Positions 15,651 through 24,743 are shown, numbered from the stretch's first letter. The stretch is 64,000 nucleotides of DNA from Lachnospiraceae bacterium (GCA_910574865.1 CAJTDN010000006.1:186001-250000); one strand, 5' to 3'. Notes: generated from the letters alone by a model not told the origin. Numbers and translations are program-made.

Positions 15651-16022
15651 ATGGGAAAGCGAATCATGGTGGTAGATGATTTGCGGGGGATTCAGTTGCA
15701 GATGCAGGCGGTTTTGGAAGGGACGGACTATGAAATCGTGGCTTTTTGCCGGAGCGGTGGAGAGGCCATTGAAAAGTACGACGAAGTCCGTCCGGATCTT
15801 GTGACCATGGACATCGTGATGCCCGGGATGGACGGCCTGGAGGCCGCGAGGGAAATCTTGGAGAAGCATCCGGGGGCCAGGATTATTATTAGCTCCTCAT
15901 TGGCAAACGAGGATACGATCAAGGAAGCGAAGGCCATCGGCGCGAAAGGCTTCATTTATAAGCCGCTGGAGCAGGCGCGGGTATTGGAAGTTCTGGACGA
16001 GGCCCTGCAAGGGAAGGACTGA
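15651..16022 (+). CDS. Stand-alone CheY-like response regulator
   Basis: 123 residues, receiver domain only. The acidic pair is Asp9-Asp10, the phospho-acceptor is Asp54 (VTMDIVMPGMDG), the switch Ser lies in IIISSSLAN and Lys104 is in GFIYKPL. There is no output domain, so it must act by protein contact, as CheY does. The ATG at 15651 follows AAAGGAGATG. It lies 64 bp after the FapA-family gene, probably in the same operon. No chemotaxis genes are in the window, so the partner kinase is unknown. Confidence 0.93.
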   Translation: MGKRIMVVDDLRGIQLQMQAVLEGTDYEIVAFCRSGGEAIEKYDEVRPDLVTMDIVMPGMDGLEAAREILEKHPGARIIISSSLANEDTIKEAKAIGAKGFIYKPLEQARVLEVLDEALQGKD

Positions 16023-16061
16023 AGGCCGGACAAGGGATAAGTTCGAGAACGGGGAAGCGTG

Positions 16062-17396
16062 ATGGCTTACGGCGAGTTGATTAAAAATTTTGAATCCATC
16101 CGCGATTATATGCGGGAGTTTTACGTGTTCGGATTTCGCCGCCGTGGCGAAATTGGCGCGAAAAGCGCCCGCAGCTATGACAACGAGAGGCGGCGTATCG
16201 AGAGCTGGCTGGGCGGGTACATGTCCTTTACATGGTCGCCGTCCGGACGGGCACGGTTCTTGTCCGTGGATGGGCGGGACATTTTACATAATCCGCTTTA
16301 CCAGGCGTTTCGGGCGAAGTCGTTTACGGACAATGACATTGTCCTGCACTTTTATCTCCTGGACTTGCTGGGAGAGAAGGAATGGCTTTCGTTTCGGGAA
16401 ATCGTGGACGGGTTGCAGGAGGAATATTTTGACAAATCGGAGCGGCCGTTTTTGCTGGATGAGTCCACGGTACGCAACAAGTTGAAAGAGTACGTGAAAA
16501 TCGGCTTGTTTGAGCAGAAAAAGGACGGGAAGAGCATTTTCTACCGCAGGGTGAACAGTAGGGTGGACTTGCCGTCGTGGGCGGATGCCGCCGCGTTTTT
16601 CTCGGAGGAAAATCCGTTGGGCGTGATTGGCTCCTTCCTGCTGGCGCGGGGAAATGCGGGAGAAGTGGCGGCGGGGGACGACGCGCCCGGGACGGAGTGT
16701 TTCCAGTTTCGCCACCATTATATGTTGTACGCGTTGGATTGCCAGGTGCTTTATGGATTGTTGGACGCGATGCATGACAAGTGCACGGTGCGGCTTGCCG
16801 TTTCGAGACGCAGGCGGGAAGCGGCACGAAAGTATGACATCTATCCGGTGCGGATTTTTATTAGCACGCAGACGGGGCGCGAGTACGTGCTGGGCTATGA
16901 GTACGTGCTGGGGAAGTTGTCTTTTTTCCGCTTAGACCATGTCAAAGGCGTGGAGAAGGGGCGGCGGGAAGAAAATTGGGAAAGCCACGAACGGCGTTTT
17001 GAGAAATTCCGCAAGAACTTGTGGGGCGTGTCCGCCGGGCAAGAGCGGCGGACGGAGCATTTGGAGATGACGGTGGCCGTTCACGGTGGCGAGGAACATA
17101 TCGTGCGGCGGCTTGAGCGGGAAAAGCGGAACGGCAGGGTCGAAAAGCTGGACGGGGAAGCATGCCAAAACGTGGCCTGGGCACATGGCATGTCAAAAGC
17201 ACGCCCATATGCGCCAAAACCGTGTGACGCGGTGGAATTGTACCGATATACGACAAACGCGCGTGACACGGTGGAAATGCTGCCGTGGATTCGCACGTTC
17301 ATTGGCAGGATCGTGAAATTGGAGTGCTCGAACCCGGCCGTCGCCGCGACGTTTGAAAATGACATGCGGGAATTGTATGACGCGTATCAGGTTTGA
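16062..17396 (+). CDS. WYL-domain protein 1 (upstream of RtcB)
   Basis: 444 residues, cytoplasmic. The N-terminal part (about 1-165) is helical and looks like a winged-helix DNA-binding region (KEWLSFREIVDGLQEE, STVRNKLKEYVKIGLF). The WYL domain follows from about residue 215; its core reads GREYVLGYEYVLGKLSFFRLDHVKGV, in which an 18-bp direct repeat (EYVLGY EYVLGK) is visible. WYL domains are ligand-sensing modules in transcription regulators, some of which bind nucleic acids. It is 21 bp upstream of a second WYL gene. The ATG at 16062 was chosen over a GTG one codon earlier. Confidence 0.82.
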   Translation: MAYGELIKNFESIRDYMREFYVFGFRRRGEIGAKSARSYDNERRRIESWLGGYMSFTWSPSGRARFLSVDGRDILHNPLYQAFRAKSFTDNDIVLHFYLLDLLGEKEWLSFREIVDGLQEEYFDKSERPFLLDESTVRNKLKEYVKIGLFEQKKDGKSIFYRRVNSRVDLPSWADAAAFFSEENPLGVIGSFLLARGNAGEVAAGDDAPGTECFQFRHHYMLYALDCQVLYGLLDAMHDKCTVRLAVSRRRREAARKYDIYPVRIFISTQTGREYVLGYEYVLGKLSFFRLDHVKGVEKGRREENWESHERRFEKFRKNLWGVSAGQERRTEHLEMTVAVHGGEEHIVRRLEREKRNGRVEKLDGEACQNVAWAHGMSKARPYAPKPCDAVELYRYTTNARDTVEMLPWIRTFIGRIVKLECSNPAVAATFENDMRELYDAYQV

Positions 17397-17417
17397 GGCG
17401 CGGCAAGGGGGAACGGG

Positions 17418-18323
17418 ATGGTTTTCAGTGAAATATACGGTACGTATTTTCAGGTGGTCGCGGAGATTTTGGAGCTTGCGTCGCGGGAACCGGTTTCGGA
17501 AAAGAAGGTTCGTGAAATCGTGGAAGAAAAGGCGTTCGCCGAGAGCATCCTCACCATACCGGCGGCGTTAAAGGACGGGAGGTGGCCGTTCCTGGACGGA
17601 ACCGGAAAGTCATTGCTTAAACATGCCCCTTCCATGCCGATGACGATGTTGGAGAAGCGGTGGTTGAAATCGTTGACATTGGATTCGCGGATTGCCTTGT
17701 TCCGGCCGTCGCAGGCGGGATTGGAGGATGTGGAGCCGTTGTTTACGCCGGACATGTTCGTTTATTTTGACCGTTATGCGGACAGTGACCCGTATGGCGA
17801 CTGGCGGTACGTGGAGCATTTTCGCATGGTTTTGACGGCGTTAAAGGAAAGGCGGAAGCTGTGGGTACGGTTTCGCATGAGGAAAGGGAAGGAATGCCGG
17901 ATGGTTTGCGTGCCGTGCAAGTTGGAGTATTCCCCGAAGGACGACAAGTTCCGGCTTCTCGCCGTGGCAGGGGGACGAAAGGTGACAATCAACGTGGCGC
18001 GGATTCTGGAATGCCGTTTTTTGGCGGAATGCGAGACGGGGGCGAGGCTGCCCGCATGTGAAAAGCGGGAGGTCGAGATGGTTTTGACCGACGAGCGAAA
18101 TGCCTTGGAACGCGCGATGCTGCATTTTTCCCATTTTGAGAAAGTGACGGAACGGCTGGGAGAGGGACGGTATCATTTCTTGATCCGCTATGACGGGGAG
18201 GACGAGACGGAGGTGCTCATTCGAGTCTTGTCGTTCGGGCCGAGGCTTCGGGTGGTGGCTCCGGAAGCGTTCGTGGACAAGATAAGGGAGCGGCTGGAAA
18301 GGCAGAAGCGGTTGCAAGGATAG
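17418..18323 (+). CDS. WYL-domain protein 2 (upstream of RtcB)
   Basis: 301 residues. A shorter relative of the preceding protein. The WYL core is near residues 150-205 (RFRMRKGKECRM, CKLEYSPKDDKFRLLAVAGG, INVARILECRFL), followed by a WCX-like C-terminal extension (LIRVLSFGPRLRVVAPEAFVDKIRERL) typical of WYL regulators. The N-terminal region lacks an obvious complete DNA-binding domain. This suggests that it may work as a hetero-oligomer with the upstream protein. The ATG at 17418 is preceded by GGGGGAACGGG. RtcB follows after 237 bp. The spacing and order suggest control of RNA repair by the WYL pair. Confidence 0.8.
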   Translation: MVFSEIYGTYFQVVAEILELASREPVSEKKVREIVEEKAFAESILTIPAALKDGRWPFLDGTGKSLLKHAPSMPMTMLEKRWLKSLTLDSRIALFRPSQAGLEDVEPLFTPDMFVYFDRYADSDPYGDWRYVEHFRMVLTALKERRKLWVRFRMRKGKECRMVCVPCKLEYSPKDDKFRLLAVAGGRKVTINVARILECRFLAECETGARLPACEKREVEMVLTDERNALERAMLHFSHFEKVTERLGEGRYHFLIRYDGEDETEVLIRVLSFGPRLRVVAPEAFVDKIRERLERQKRLQG

Positions 18324-18560
18324 GGGAATGAGCGCGAAGGAGGAAGCATTTACAAGGATAAACGGGTTTCAAGAACGGGAAGGGTTGTGGACAAAGCGGG
18401 GCGTGGCCATCGGTGATGGTTTCGCGCACATGAGTTCGCAACCTTTTTTTCATGATAAAATGCGGTGGGGGTGGTATCATATGAATAACTTGGCGGGGGC
18501 AAGAGCCTGGTGGACATGACGCCATTTGAACATGCATTTGGAAGGAAAGAAGGGAAAATC

Positions 18561-19766
18561 ATGGAAGTAATGGAAATTAAGGGAAAGGTAAATACGGCCG
18601 TTTGCTATGCGAGGGTCGTGGAGGAGGAGGCCATCGAGCAGGTGCGCAGGATGTGCGACTATGAGTTCACGGCAGGGAGCAGGATTCGCATCATGCCGGA
18701 CGTGCATGCCGGGAAGGGCTGTACGATTGGCACGACGATGACGGTGGGCGACAAGGTGGTGCCAAACATTGTCGGGGTGGACATTGGCTGCGGGATGTAC
18801 ACTGTCGATTTGGGGATACAGGAGCTGGATTTTGTAAGGATTGACGAGGCGGCGCATTTCATCCCGTCGGGGATGGGCGTGTGGAAGGGGCGGAAGGAAC
18901 GTTTCGACCTGACGGAGTTTCGCTGCTACAGGAGCCTGCGTGACACGAAACGATTGGAGCGAAGCCTTGGCACGCTCGGCGGGGGAAATCATTTTATCGA
19001 GGTGGACCAGGCGGCGGACGGGAGAAATTACCTGGTGATCCATTCCGGCAGCCGCAACCTTGGCAAGCAGGTGGCCGAGATTTACCAGCAGCTGGCCATA
19101 GACCTGGACAAAGGGAAGGAAACCTATTTCCAGGAGCGGGACGAGATTATCCGCACGTATAAGGCGGCCGGGCGCAGGAAGGAGATTCAGGCCGCGCTCG
19201 ATAAAATCGCGTGGAAGGGGCGCGAGGCGACGATTCCGGAGGACTTGTGTTATTTGTATGGTACGTATTTGGAGGATTACCTGCACGACGTGGAGATTTG
19301 CCAGCGGTTTGCCCGTCGCAATCGCGAGAAAATGGCCGAAATTTTGTTGGAGCGGGCGGGACTTGACGGTGGCGGGGCGTTCCACACGGTCCACAATTAC
19401 ATTGACACCGGGGAAATGATTTTGCGCAAGGGGGCGATTGCCGCGCATAAGGGCGAAAAGGTGCTGATTCCGATTAACATGCGGGACGGCAGCGTCCTGG
19501 CGGTCGGACGGGGAAACGCGGAGTGGAATTATTCGGCACCGCACGGGGCGGGCCGCCTGATGTCGAGGACGGGAGCCAGGCAGCGGCTTTCCCTGGAGGA
19601 GTACGAGAAGGCTATGGAGGGGATTTACACCACCTCCGTCAGTGAGGCGACCCTCGACGAGGCGCCGATGGCGTACAAGGCGCTGGAGGACATCATCGAC
19701 GTGATACGCGAGTCGGTGGACGTGGTTGACATCATGAAGCCCGTGTATAATTTCAAGGCGGCGTGA
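18561..19766 (+). CDS. rtcB: RtcB RNA-splicing/repair ligase
   Basis: 401-residue Mn- and GTP-dependent ligase joining 2',3'-cyclic phosphate or 3'-phosphate RNA ends to 5'-OH ends. The metal and active-site motifs are all present: MPDVHAGKG, VGVDIGCGM (Asp and Cys ligands), GTLGGGNHFIE, IHSGSRNLG and the guanylylated-His motif APHGAGRLMSR. The length matches the short bacterial form. The ATG at 18561 follows GAAGGAAAGAAGGG. No archease or rtcA is adjacent. In E. coli rtcB is controlled by RtcR; here two WYL proteins occupy the regulator position. Confidence 0.95.
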   Translation: MEVMEIKGKVNTAVCYARVVEEEAIEQVRRMCDYEFTAGSRIRIMPDVHAGKGCTIGTTMTVGDKVVPNIVGVDIGCGMYTVDLGIQELDFVRIDEAAHFIPSGMGVWKGRKERFDLTEFRCYRSLRDTKRLERSLGTLGGGNHFIEVDQAADGRNYLVIHSGSRNLGKQVAEIYQQLAIDLDKGKETYFQERDEIIRTYKAAGRRKEIQAALDKIAWKGREATIPEDLCYLYGTYLEDYLHDVEICQRFARRNREKMAEILLERAGLDGGGAFHTVHNYIDTGEMILRKGAIAAHKGEKVLIPINMRDGSVLAVGRGNAEWNYSAPHGAGRLMSRTGARQRLSLEEYEKAMEGIYTTSVSEATLDEAPMAYKALEDIIDVIRESVDVVDIMKPVYNFKAA

Positions 19767-20088
19767 CGGATGGGCGTGAAGCGGGCGGGGGTGGCTTCCC
19801 CGCCGTTTTGCATGGTGCGCCCGGCGGCACATGTTTCGAACAGATGAAAATTTTAAGCATGTATTTTTGATGGAACGAGCAGGAATTTGAGAATGGACAT
19901 GTTTTTTGAACACAAAAGCAAATAATTGGATAAAATAACTTCACAAGCTGTGGTATAATGTCCGCAAAGGGCAGAGCCAAACGTGCGAAATGCAGGTGCC
20001 GGGCTTGCCCGAGCAAATGCATAGGCGCACATTTGGCGAGGTGTTTCACGAGCTTGGCGGACATGGTGTAAAAGGATGGAGGGAAGTC
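19767..20088. other. Gene-free stretch with an extended -10 promoter
   Basis: No gene seen after rtcB until 20089. TGGTATAAT (19951-19959) is an extended -10 with perfect TATAAT but no good -35. It would drive the DUF6020-like gene. No clear terminator for rtcB is present. Confidence 0.55.
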
Positions 20089-22287
20089 ATGCGGGAATGG
20101 TTTGCAAAATTGAATCGAAAAAATTTGGTCGTTGCATGGCTGCTCGGCACGTTTTGCAGCTGTGGCTTGATGCTGTCCTTGACAAGCGAGGCCACGAAGC
20201 AAAATAGCCATGGGTTGGATTTGAAAAATGAAATGCTCGTGTACGTCCGCACGTTGTATTTGTCCTTTTCATCCGACCGGCTTCGGACGTTCCTTTTGCT
20301 GTTGGCGGTTGCCGTGGTGGTTTATTTGGGGCGGCAATTACAGGGGAGTGCCAAAGAACGGGTTTTGTTGTTTTTGTTTTCGGGTTCGTTTGCCCTGGCG
20401 CAGCTATTGAGCATGAGTTATAAGTCGGCAGGGTCGTGGGACTTGTTGTTTGAAACGGATGTAAATCGGACGCGGGCGTGGTTCAAGGGGCTTTCCCTCG
20501 CGATTCTTTGCTACTACGTATTGAAAATTTTGTGCCATTTCGTGAAGACGTATTTGGTGCAGGATGCCGTGGCCGGAGCGGGCAAAGTGCATGAGGCCGG
20601 GAGTGCCGCGCGTGAGAGCGGTTTTGGCGCGACCGAAGCGGGTAAAGTGCTTAAGGCCGGGAGCAATACGCGTGGAAATAGCGCGGGAGCGGCCTGGGCG
20701 GGTGATAATCATCGGCGGGAATCTGTCGCGGACTTGTCCGGGATGCCACGGGAATCTGTCGCGGACTTGTCCGGGATGTTGCGGGAATTTGTCGCGAATT
20801 TGTCCGGGACGTTGCAAAACTGGTTGTTGAGGGCGCGGGCAATTCTGGCAAACGAGGTTTCCGCACGCGCGTTTTGGCTGTCGGTCGGCCTGACGTTTTT
20901 GTGCTGGCTGCCGTATTTCGTCATTTTTTATCCGGGGACGAGCAACGAGGACACCGTGATCCAGATGATGGAGTTTTTCCATATCCGCAGTTACATCAAT
21001 GACATGACGGCGGCGGCCTGGGCGGATGCGTTCATCACGAACCACCATCCGTATTTGCTGACGCTTTTGTTCGGTGGCTTCATCCGGCTGGGACTTTTTC
21101 TCGGTGACATCCGCCTGGGCGTGGCGTTGTATTCTTTGTTGCACATGTTGTTTTTGGCCTGCACGTTTTCGGGAGCCTCGCTGTATTTGAAATACGTGGG
21201 GGTATCCAGGCGGCGGGTGGGAACGGTTCGGTGTTTGGTCGCGTTTTTGCCCATTTTTCCCTTATATGGCATCTGCATGGTGAAGGACACGATATATGCG
21301 GCGTTTTGCCTGGGGTACATTTTGATGATGTACGAGGTGGCCAGGACGCGCGGGGAGGCGCTAAAATCCGTGAAGTTTGACACGGGATTGTTTGCGTCGG
21401 GCCTTTTGATGACGCTGACCAAGGTGTATGCCATGTACATTTTGCTCATCGTGGGCGTGGCGTACGTGCTGCATTACCGTAAATATGCGTTGCGCACGGT
21501 GGCGGCCGTCTTCCTGCCGGTCATGTTGTACAAGTTCATGTTCGTCGGGGTATTATTGCCCGCGCTTGGCGTGGCCCCGGGCGGTATCCAGGAAGGGCTA
21601 AGCGTCCTCATCCAGCAGACCTCGCGTTACGTGGTCGAATATGGCGGCGAGGTGACGGACGAGGAGCGGGCGGCGATTGACGCCGTCCTGGTGTATGACG
21701 ACATTCCCGAGGACTATAATTCGGAACTTTCCGACCCAGTGAAGGAGAAGTGGCGGCAGGATTATACGCGGGAAGAGCTTTTGGCGTATTTTGAGGCATG
21801 GCTTAAGATGTTTTTTAAGCACCCGGACGTGTACGTGGAATCTCTTTTGCACAACACGTACCAGTATTACGACGTCAACAAGATTTCCAGTCTGGAGTAT
21901 TACGAGTTTAACCGTTATTTGCAGGATGAATATGACGTGGACGGGGAATATTCCTGGCTGTACGTGGAAAACGAAGAACGGTTTTTGGAGGAACGCTACG
22001 TGGTCAACCAGCTCGTGTTGTTTTTGCAGAAGCTTCCGGGGCTGAACATTTTCATGTCGATGGGATTTTTGCCGTGGATTTTGTGGTTTTTCATTTACTT
22101 GTACGTGTTCCGCGGGGAGGGGCGGTACGTGGAAGGCTTGTTGGTTCCGATTGTCACTTTCGCCGTCTGCCTTGTGTCACCCGATAACGGGAATTACCGC
22201 TACATCATGCCGATTCTGTTCGCGCTGCCGTATTTGGGGGCGTTGGTGTTGGTGCGGCGGGAGAAATTAATCCCGGAAAAACTTTAA
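20089..22287 (+). CDS. Large polytopic membrane protein (DUF6020-like, GT-C-type)
   Basis: 732 residues with many hydrophobic segments. Conserved-looking blocks are IFYPGTSNEDTVIQMMEF, FITNHHPYLLTLLFG and VKDTIYAAFCLGYIL, matching membrane proteins of the DUF6020 type and resembling lipid-linked-sugar GT-C glycosyltransferases with an acidic loop after the first helices. Between an N-terminal helical bundle and this core (about residues 160-245) lies a hydrophilic, repeat-rich insertion including three copies of an 11-residue repeat. The ATG at 20089 follows GGAGGGAAG; an upstream extension to 19990 lies over the promoter. It is followed by a GT2 and a GtrA gene, consistent with lipid-linked sugar transfer. 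Confidence 0.72.
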   Translation: MREWFAKLNRKNLVVAWLLGTFCSCGLMLSLTSEATKQNSHGLDLKNEMLVYVRTLYLSFSSDRLRTFLLLLAVAVVVYLGRQLQGSAKERVLLFLFSGSFALAQLLSMSYKSAGSWDLLFETDVNRTRAWFKGLSLAILCYYVLKILCHFVKTYLVQDAVAGAGKVHEAGSAARESGFGATEAGKVLKAGSNTRGNSAGAAWAGDNHRRESVADLSGMPRESVADLSGMLREFVANLSGTLQNWLLRARAILANEVSARAFWLSVGLTFLCWLPYFVIFYPGTSNEDTVIQMMEFFHIRSYINDMTAAAWADAFITNHHPYLLTLLFGGFIRLGLFLGDIRLGVALYSLLHMLFLACTFSGASLYLKYVGVSRRRVGTVRCLVAFLPIFPLYGICMVKDTIYAAFCLGYILMMYEVARTRGEALKSVKFDTGLFASGLLMTLTKVYAMYILLIVGVAYVLHYRKYALRTVAAVFLPVMLYKFMFVGVLLPALGVAPGGIQEGLSVLIQQTSRYVVEYGGEVTDEERAAIDAVLVYDDIPEDYNSELSDPVKEKWRQDYTREELLAYFEAWLKMFFKHPDVYVESLLHNTYQYYDVNKISSLEYYEFNRYLQDEYDVDGEYSWLYVENEERFLEERYVVNQLVLFLQKLPGLNIFMSMGFLPWILWFFIYLYVFRGEGRYVEGLLVPIVTFAVCLVSPDNGNYRYIMPILFALPYLGALVLVRREKLIPEKL
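20716..20814 (+). repeat. Three 33-bp in-frame tandem repeats in the DUF6020-like gene
   Basis: Units 20716-20748, 20749-20781 and 20782-20814 encode RESVADLSGMP, RESVADLSGML and REFVANLSGTL. The preceding 130 bp also contain a weaker duplication (AGKVHEAGS / AGKVLKAGS). Confidence 0.9.
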
Positions 22288-22346
22288 CATTTGGTGAAGT
22301 AAAAAGTGAAATGGCTAAAATGGGGGTGGAGTTGGGTAACGTTTTG

Positions 22347-22355
22347 TGTTATACT
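22347..22355 (+). promoter_or_regulatory. Extended -10 promoter for the GT2-gtrA genes
   Basis: TGTTATACT (TG-N-TATACT), about 35 bp upstream of the GT2 start at 22391. No strong -35 is present at the usual spacing. Confidence 0.5.
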
Positions 22356-22390
22356 ATTCCAGATAGTGGTGAAGGGAGAATTTGTAAGTC

Positions 22391-23116
22391 ATGGGTATCA
22401 GCGTTGCATTGTTGGCATATAAAGAGGAAGAAAACTTGAAGGTCCTCCTGCCGCAGATTATCGAGCAGGTGGAAAAGTGCGGGGAGGAGTACGAAATCCT
22501 GGTGGTCGACACGGAGCAGCCATTAGACCATACGGCGGACGTGTGCGAGCGGTTCGGCGCGCGTTATGTCAACCAGGAGCAGCCGGGATTTGGCGGCGCG
22601 TTTCGCACGGCCATCAAGTACGCGAAGAAGGACAAGTTCTTGATTTTGGACAGCGACGGTTCGCATCCGCCAAAGAACATCCAGGATTTGCACCGGATGT
22701 TCGCGTCGGGGCGTTATGACGTGGTGATTGGCTCCCGTTATGTCAAGGGCGGGCGGACGGACGACGCGAAATCTTCCATCATCATGTCGCACATGTTGAA
22801 TTTCGCGTTCCGCGTCTGCCTGGGGATTTCGGCGAAGGACATTTCCACGGATTATCGGATGTATTATACGAAGCAGTTGAAGCAGGTGGAACTGACTTGT
22901 GTCAATTATGACGTGCTGCAGGAGGTCTTGCTGAAGCTGAAGCTGAACAAGGAAGACCATCGTTTGCGGATTGGCGAGGCGCCGATTTATTTCCAGAAGC
23001 GTTTGTACGGCGAGTCCAAGCGGCAGTTGGCCAAGTTCATCATCAGTTATATGAAGACGATTACCCGTTTGACTTGGATGCGGATCACGCACGCGAGGCG
23101 GTCGGCCGGCGCGTGA
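22391..23116 (+). CDS. GT2 glycosyltransferase, polyprenyl-phosphate sugar synthase type
   Basis: 241 residues, soluble, GT-A fold. MGISVALLAYKEEENL is the usual N-terminal strand and acceptor loop. The nucleotide-binding acidic motif is ILDSDGSHPP, followed by VVIGSRYVKGG. This matches DPM1-like enzymes that transfer a sugar from a nucleotide to polyprenyl phosphate. It has no membrane domain. The adjacent GtrA gene would supply the flippase-like membrane partner, and the DUF6020-like protein upstream would be a candidate user of the lipid-linked sugar. The ATG at 22391 follows GAAGGGAG. Confidence 0.9.
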   Translation: MGISVALLAYKEEENLKVLLPQIIEQVEKCGEEYEILVVDTEQPLDHTADVCERFGARYVNQEQPGFGGAFRTAIKYAKKDKFLILDSDGSHPPKNIQDLHRMFASGRYDVVIGSRYVKGGRTDDAKSSIIMSHMLNFAFRVCLGISAKDISTDYRMYYTKQLKQVELTCVNYDVLQEVLLKLKLNKEDHRLRIGEAPIYFQKRLYGESKRQLAKFIISYMKTITRLTWMRITHARRSAGA

Positions 23117-23146
23117 ATTGGGGCGAACGTGGCTCGTGTCCGCCGG

Positions 23147-23194
23147 GGAAGCGTTTGGCGGGCGCGGAGAGGAAGCGTTTGGCGGGTGCGGAAG
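23147..23194 (+). repeat. 24-bp tandem duplication in the GT2-gtrA spacer
   Basis: GGAAGCGTTTGGCGGG begins both units, 23147-23170 and 23171-23194, with one or two differences. It is noncoding. Confidence 0.75.
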
Positions 23195-23223
23195 AATAAC
23201 GAATGAAAGAGGCATAAATTTAA

Positions 23224-23652
23224 ATGAAGAAATTAATTGCACAGATGTTAAAATTCGGCGTGGTCGGGGGAATCAGCTTCGTGGTGGATTTCACCGTGTA
23301 CGGCGTGCTTTGTAACGTAATCGGGGTACATTATCTTGTGGCGGGGATGTTTGGCTTTACCATCTCCGTCATCGTCAATTATCTGCTGAGCATGCGGTTC
23401 GTGTTTGAATCCCGGGACGACATGTCAAGGACGGGGGAATTCGTGATATTCGTCATCTTGAGCCTGATTGGTTTGGGGCTGAATTCTTTGATACTTTATA
23501 TTTGCGTGGACGTGATTTACGCGAACTGGGCGTGGCTGAACGGGTTTGTCGGCATCAAGCTGATGAACCTGGGGGCGAAAGTCGTGGCTACCGGGATCGT
23601 GATGGTCTACAATTTCGTCACCCGCAAGATTTTCATTGAGAAGAAAGCGTGA
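23224..23652 (+). CDS. GtrA-family membrane protein
   Basis: 142 residues with four predicted membrane helices, the GtrA pattern. The N-terminal block FGVVGGISFVVDFTVYGVL and the C-terminal ATGIVMVYNFVTRKIF (conserved FxxRKxxVF-type end) are characteristic. GtrA-like proteins are thought to move polyprenyl-phosphate-linked sugars across the membrane. It follows the GT2 gene by about 107 bp, a spacing that contains a short tandem duplication. Confidence 0.9.
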   Translation: MKKLIAQMLKFGVVGGISFVVDFTVYGVLCNVIGVHYLVAGMFGFTISVIVNYLLSMRFVFESRDDMSRTGEFVIFVILSLIGLGLNSLILYICVDVIYANWAWLNGFVGIKLMNLGAKVVATGIVMVYNFVTRKIFIEKKA

Positions 23653-23756
23653 CGTGGCGGCGGAGTCACGATTTATGGGAATTTGCGGCCTTTCATGGGA
23701 ACGGCTGCCAGCCGTGGAAGGATGCGCGTTGAAATGAGGAAGAGGACAAAATAAGA

Positions 23757-24743
23757 ATGAAAAAAATCATGATTACCGGGTTTTCCGGGTTCGTGGCCAG
23801 GCATTTTTTAGAATATTTGCATGGGGAGGGGCTTTCCTATAAGGTGCTGGGGGCGGATATCAAGGAGCCGGAGCTGGATTTGCCATGCCATGGGCCGGTT
23901 TTAGATGTTCGATTTGAAAAGCTGGACATGCTGGACGCGGATGCCCTGCGACGGGTGGTTCGCGGGTTTCGGCCCGATTATGTGTTGCATTTGGCGGCAT
24001 TTTCCAGTGTGGCTTACAGCTGGAAATATCCATCGGCCTGTTTTGACAATAATACCAAGATATTCTTAAACCTGGCCGATGCCCTGCGTGCGGAACAGTT
24101 GGATTGCCGCGTGTTGTCGGTCGGCTCGTCGGAGGAATACGGGGACGTCGCGCCGGGTAAGCTGCCGCTCGTGGAGGGGATGCCGTTAAGCCCGGTCAGC
24201 CCTTACGCGGTGGCCAGGGTGGCACAAGAAATGATGTCGAAGGTGTTCGTCAATGGATTTGGCATGAAAATCATACTGACCCGTTCTTTTAACCATATCG
24301 GGCCGTACCAGGACGAGCGGTTCGTGATTCCGGGATTCATCAGGCGGATTTTGAATCTCTCGGCGATGGAGGGCGAGATTGAGACGGGAAACACGGGAAT
24401 CGTGAGGGATTTTTTGGACGTGCGGGACGTGGTGCGGGCGTATTACTTGTTGCTGACGGAAGGGACGCCGGGCGAGGTCTATAACATTTGCTCGGGAAAG
24501 GGCGTCCGGCTTTCGGAGGTGATTGAAAAAATCGCCGACATTGTGGGCGTTTCGGTGACGGGGAAGGTCAATCCGGCGTTCGTGCGGCCCGGAGACAACC
24601 AGGCCGTGGTCGGCTCGGCCGCGAAAATCGAGGCGGAGCTTGGCTGGACACCGCAAATCCCACTGGAGGAGACCTTGAAGGACATGGTAGAATGTATGCG
24701 TCAAGACGGCCCGCCAGCCGGGGCGTCTTGCGCCGGGAAGTGA
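23757..24743 (+). CDS. NAD(P)-dependent sugar-nucleotide epimerase/dehydratase/reductase
   Basis: 328-residue extended SDR. The cofactor motif is TGFSGFVARHF. The active-site region has SVGSSEEYGD and SPYAVARVAQE, giving Tyr with Arg where most family members have YxxxK; Arg appears regularly in the GDP-mannose-dehydratase/reductase-like subgroup. RSFNHIGP and IVRDFLDVRDVVRAY are further family blocks. The nearby ManC and ManB genes point to a GDP-sugar substrate, such as the reductase making GDP-rhamnose, but no Gmd is in view. The last 20 or so codons form the first part of a 146-bp tandem repeat that continues past the stop. Confidence 0.85.
   Translation: MKKIMITGFSGFVARHFLEYLHGEGLSYKVLGADIKEPELDLPCHGPVLDVRFEKLDMLDADALRRVVRGFRPDYVLHLAAFSSVAYSWKYPSACFDNNTKIFLNLADALRAEQLDCRVLSVGSSEEYGDVAPGKLPLVEGMPLSPVSPYAVARVAQEMMSKVFVNGFGMKIILTRSFNHIGPYQDERFVIPGFIRRILNLSAMEGEIETGNTGIVRDFLDVRDVVRAYYLLLTEGTPGEVYNICSGKGVRLSEVIEKIADIVGVSVTGKVNPAFVRPGDNQAVVGSAAKIEAELGWTPQIPLEETLKDMVECMRQDGPPAGASCAGK

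Noticed and set aside
16881-16912. 18-bp direct repeat GAGTACGTGCTGGG in WYL protein 1
   Set aside because: It falls in the conserved WYL core and may be ordinary sequence, so it was not listed as a separate duplication.
18328-18519. 63-codon open frame between WYL protein 2 and rtcB
   Set aside because: No similarity to a known small protein and weak start context; more likely the rtcB leader.
18477-19913. 478-codon open frame antisense to rtcB
   Set aside because: Opposite a highly conserved enzyme gene; composition artefact.
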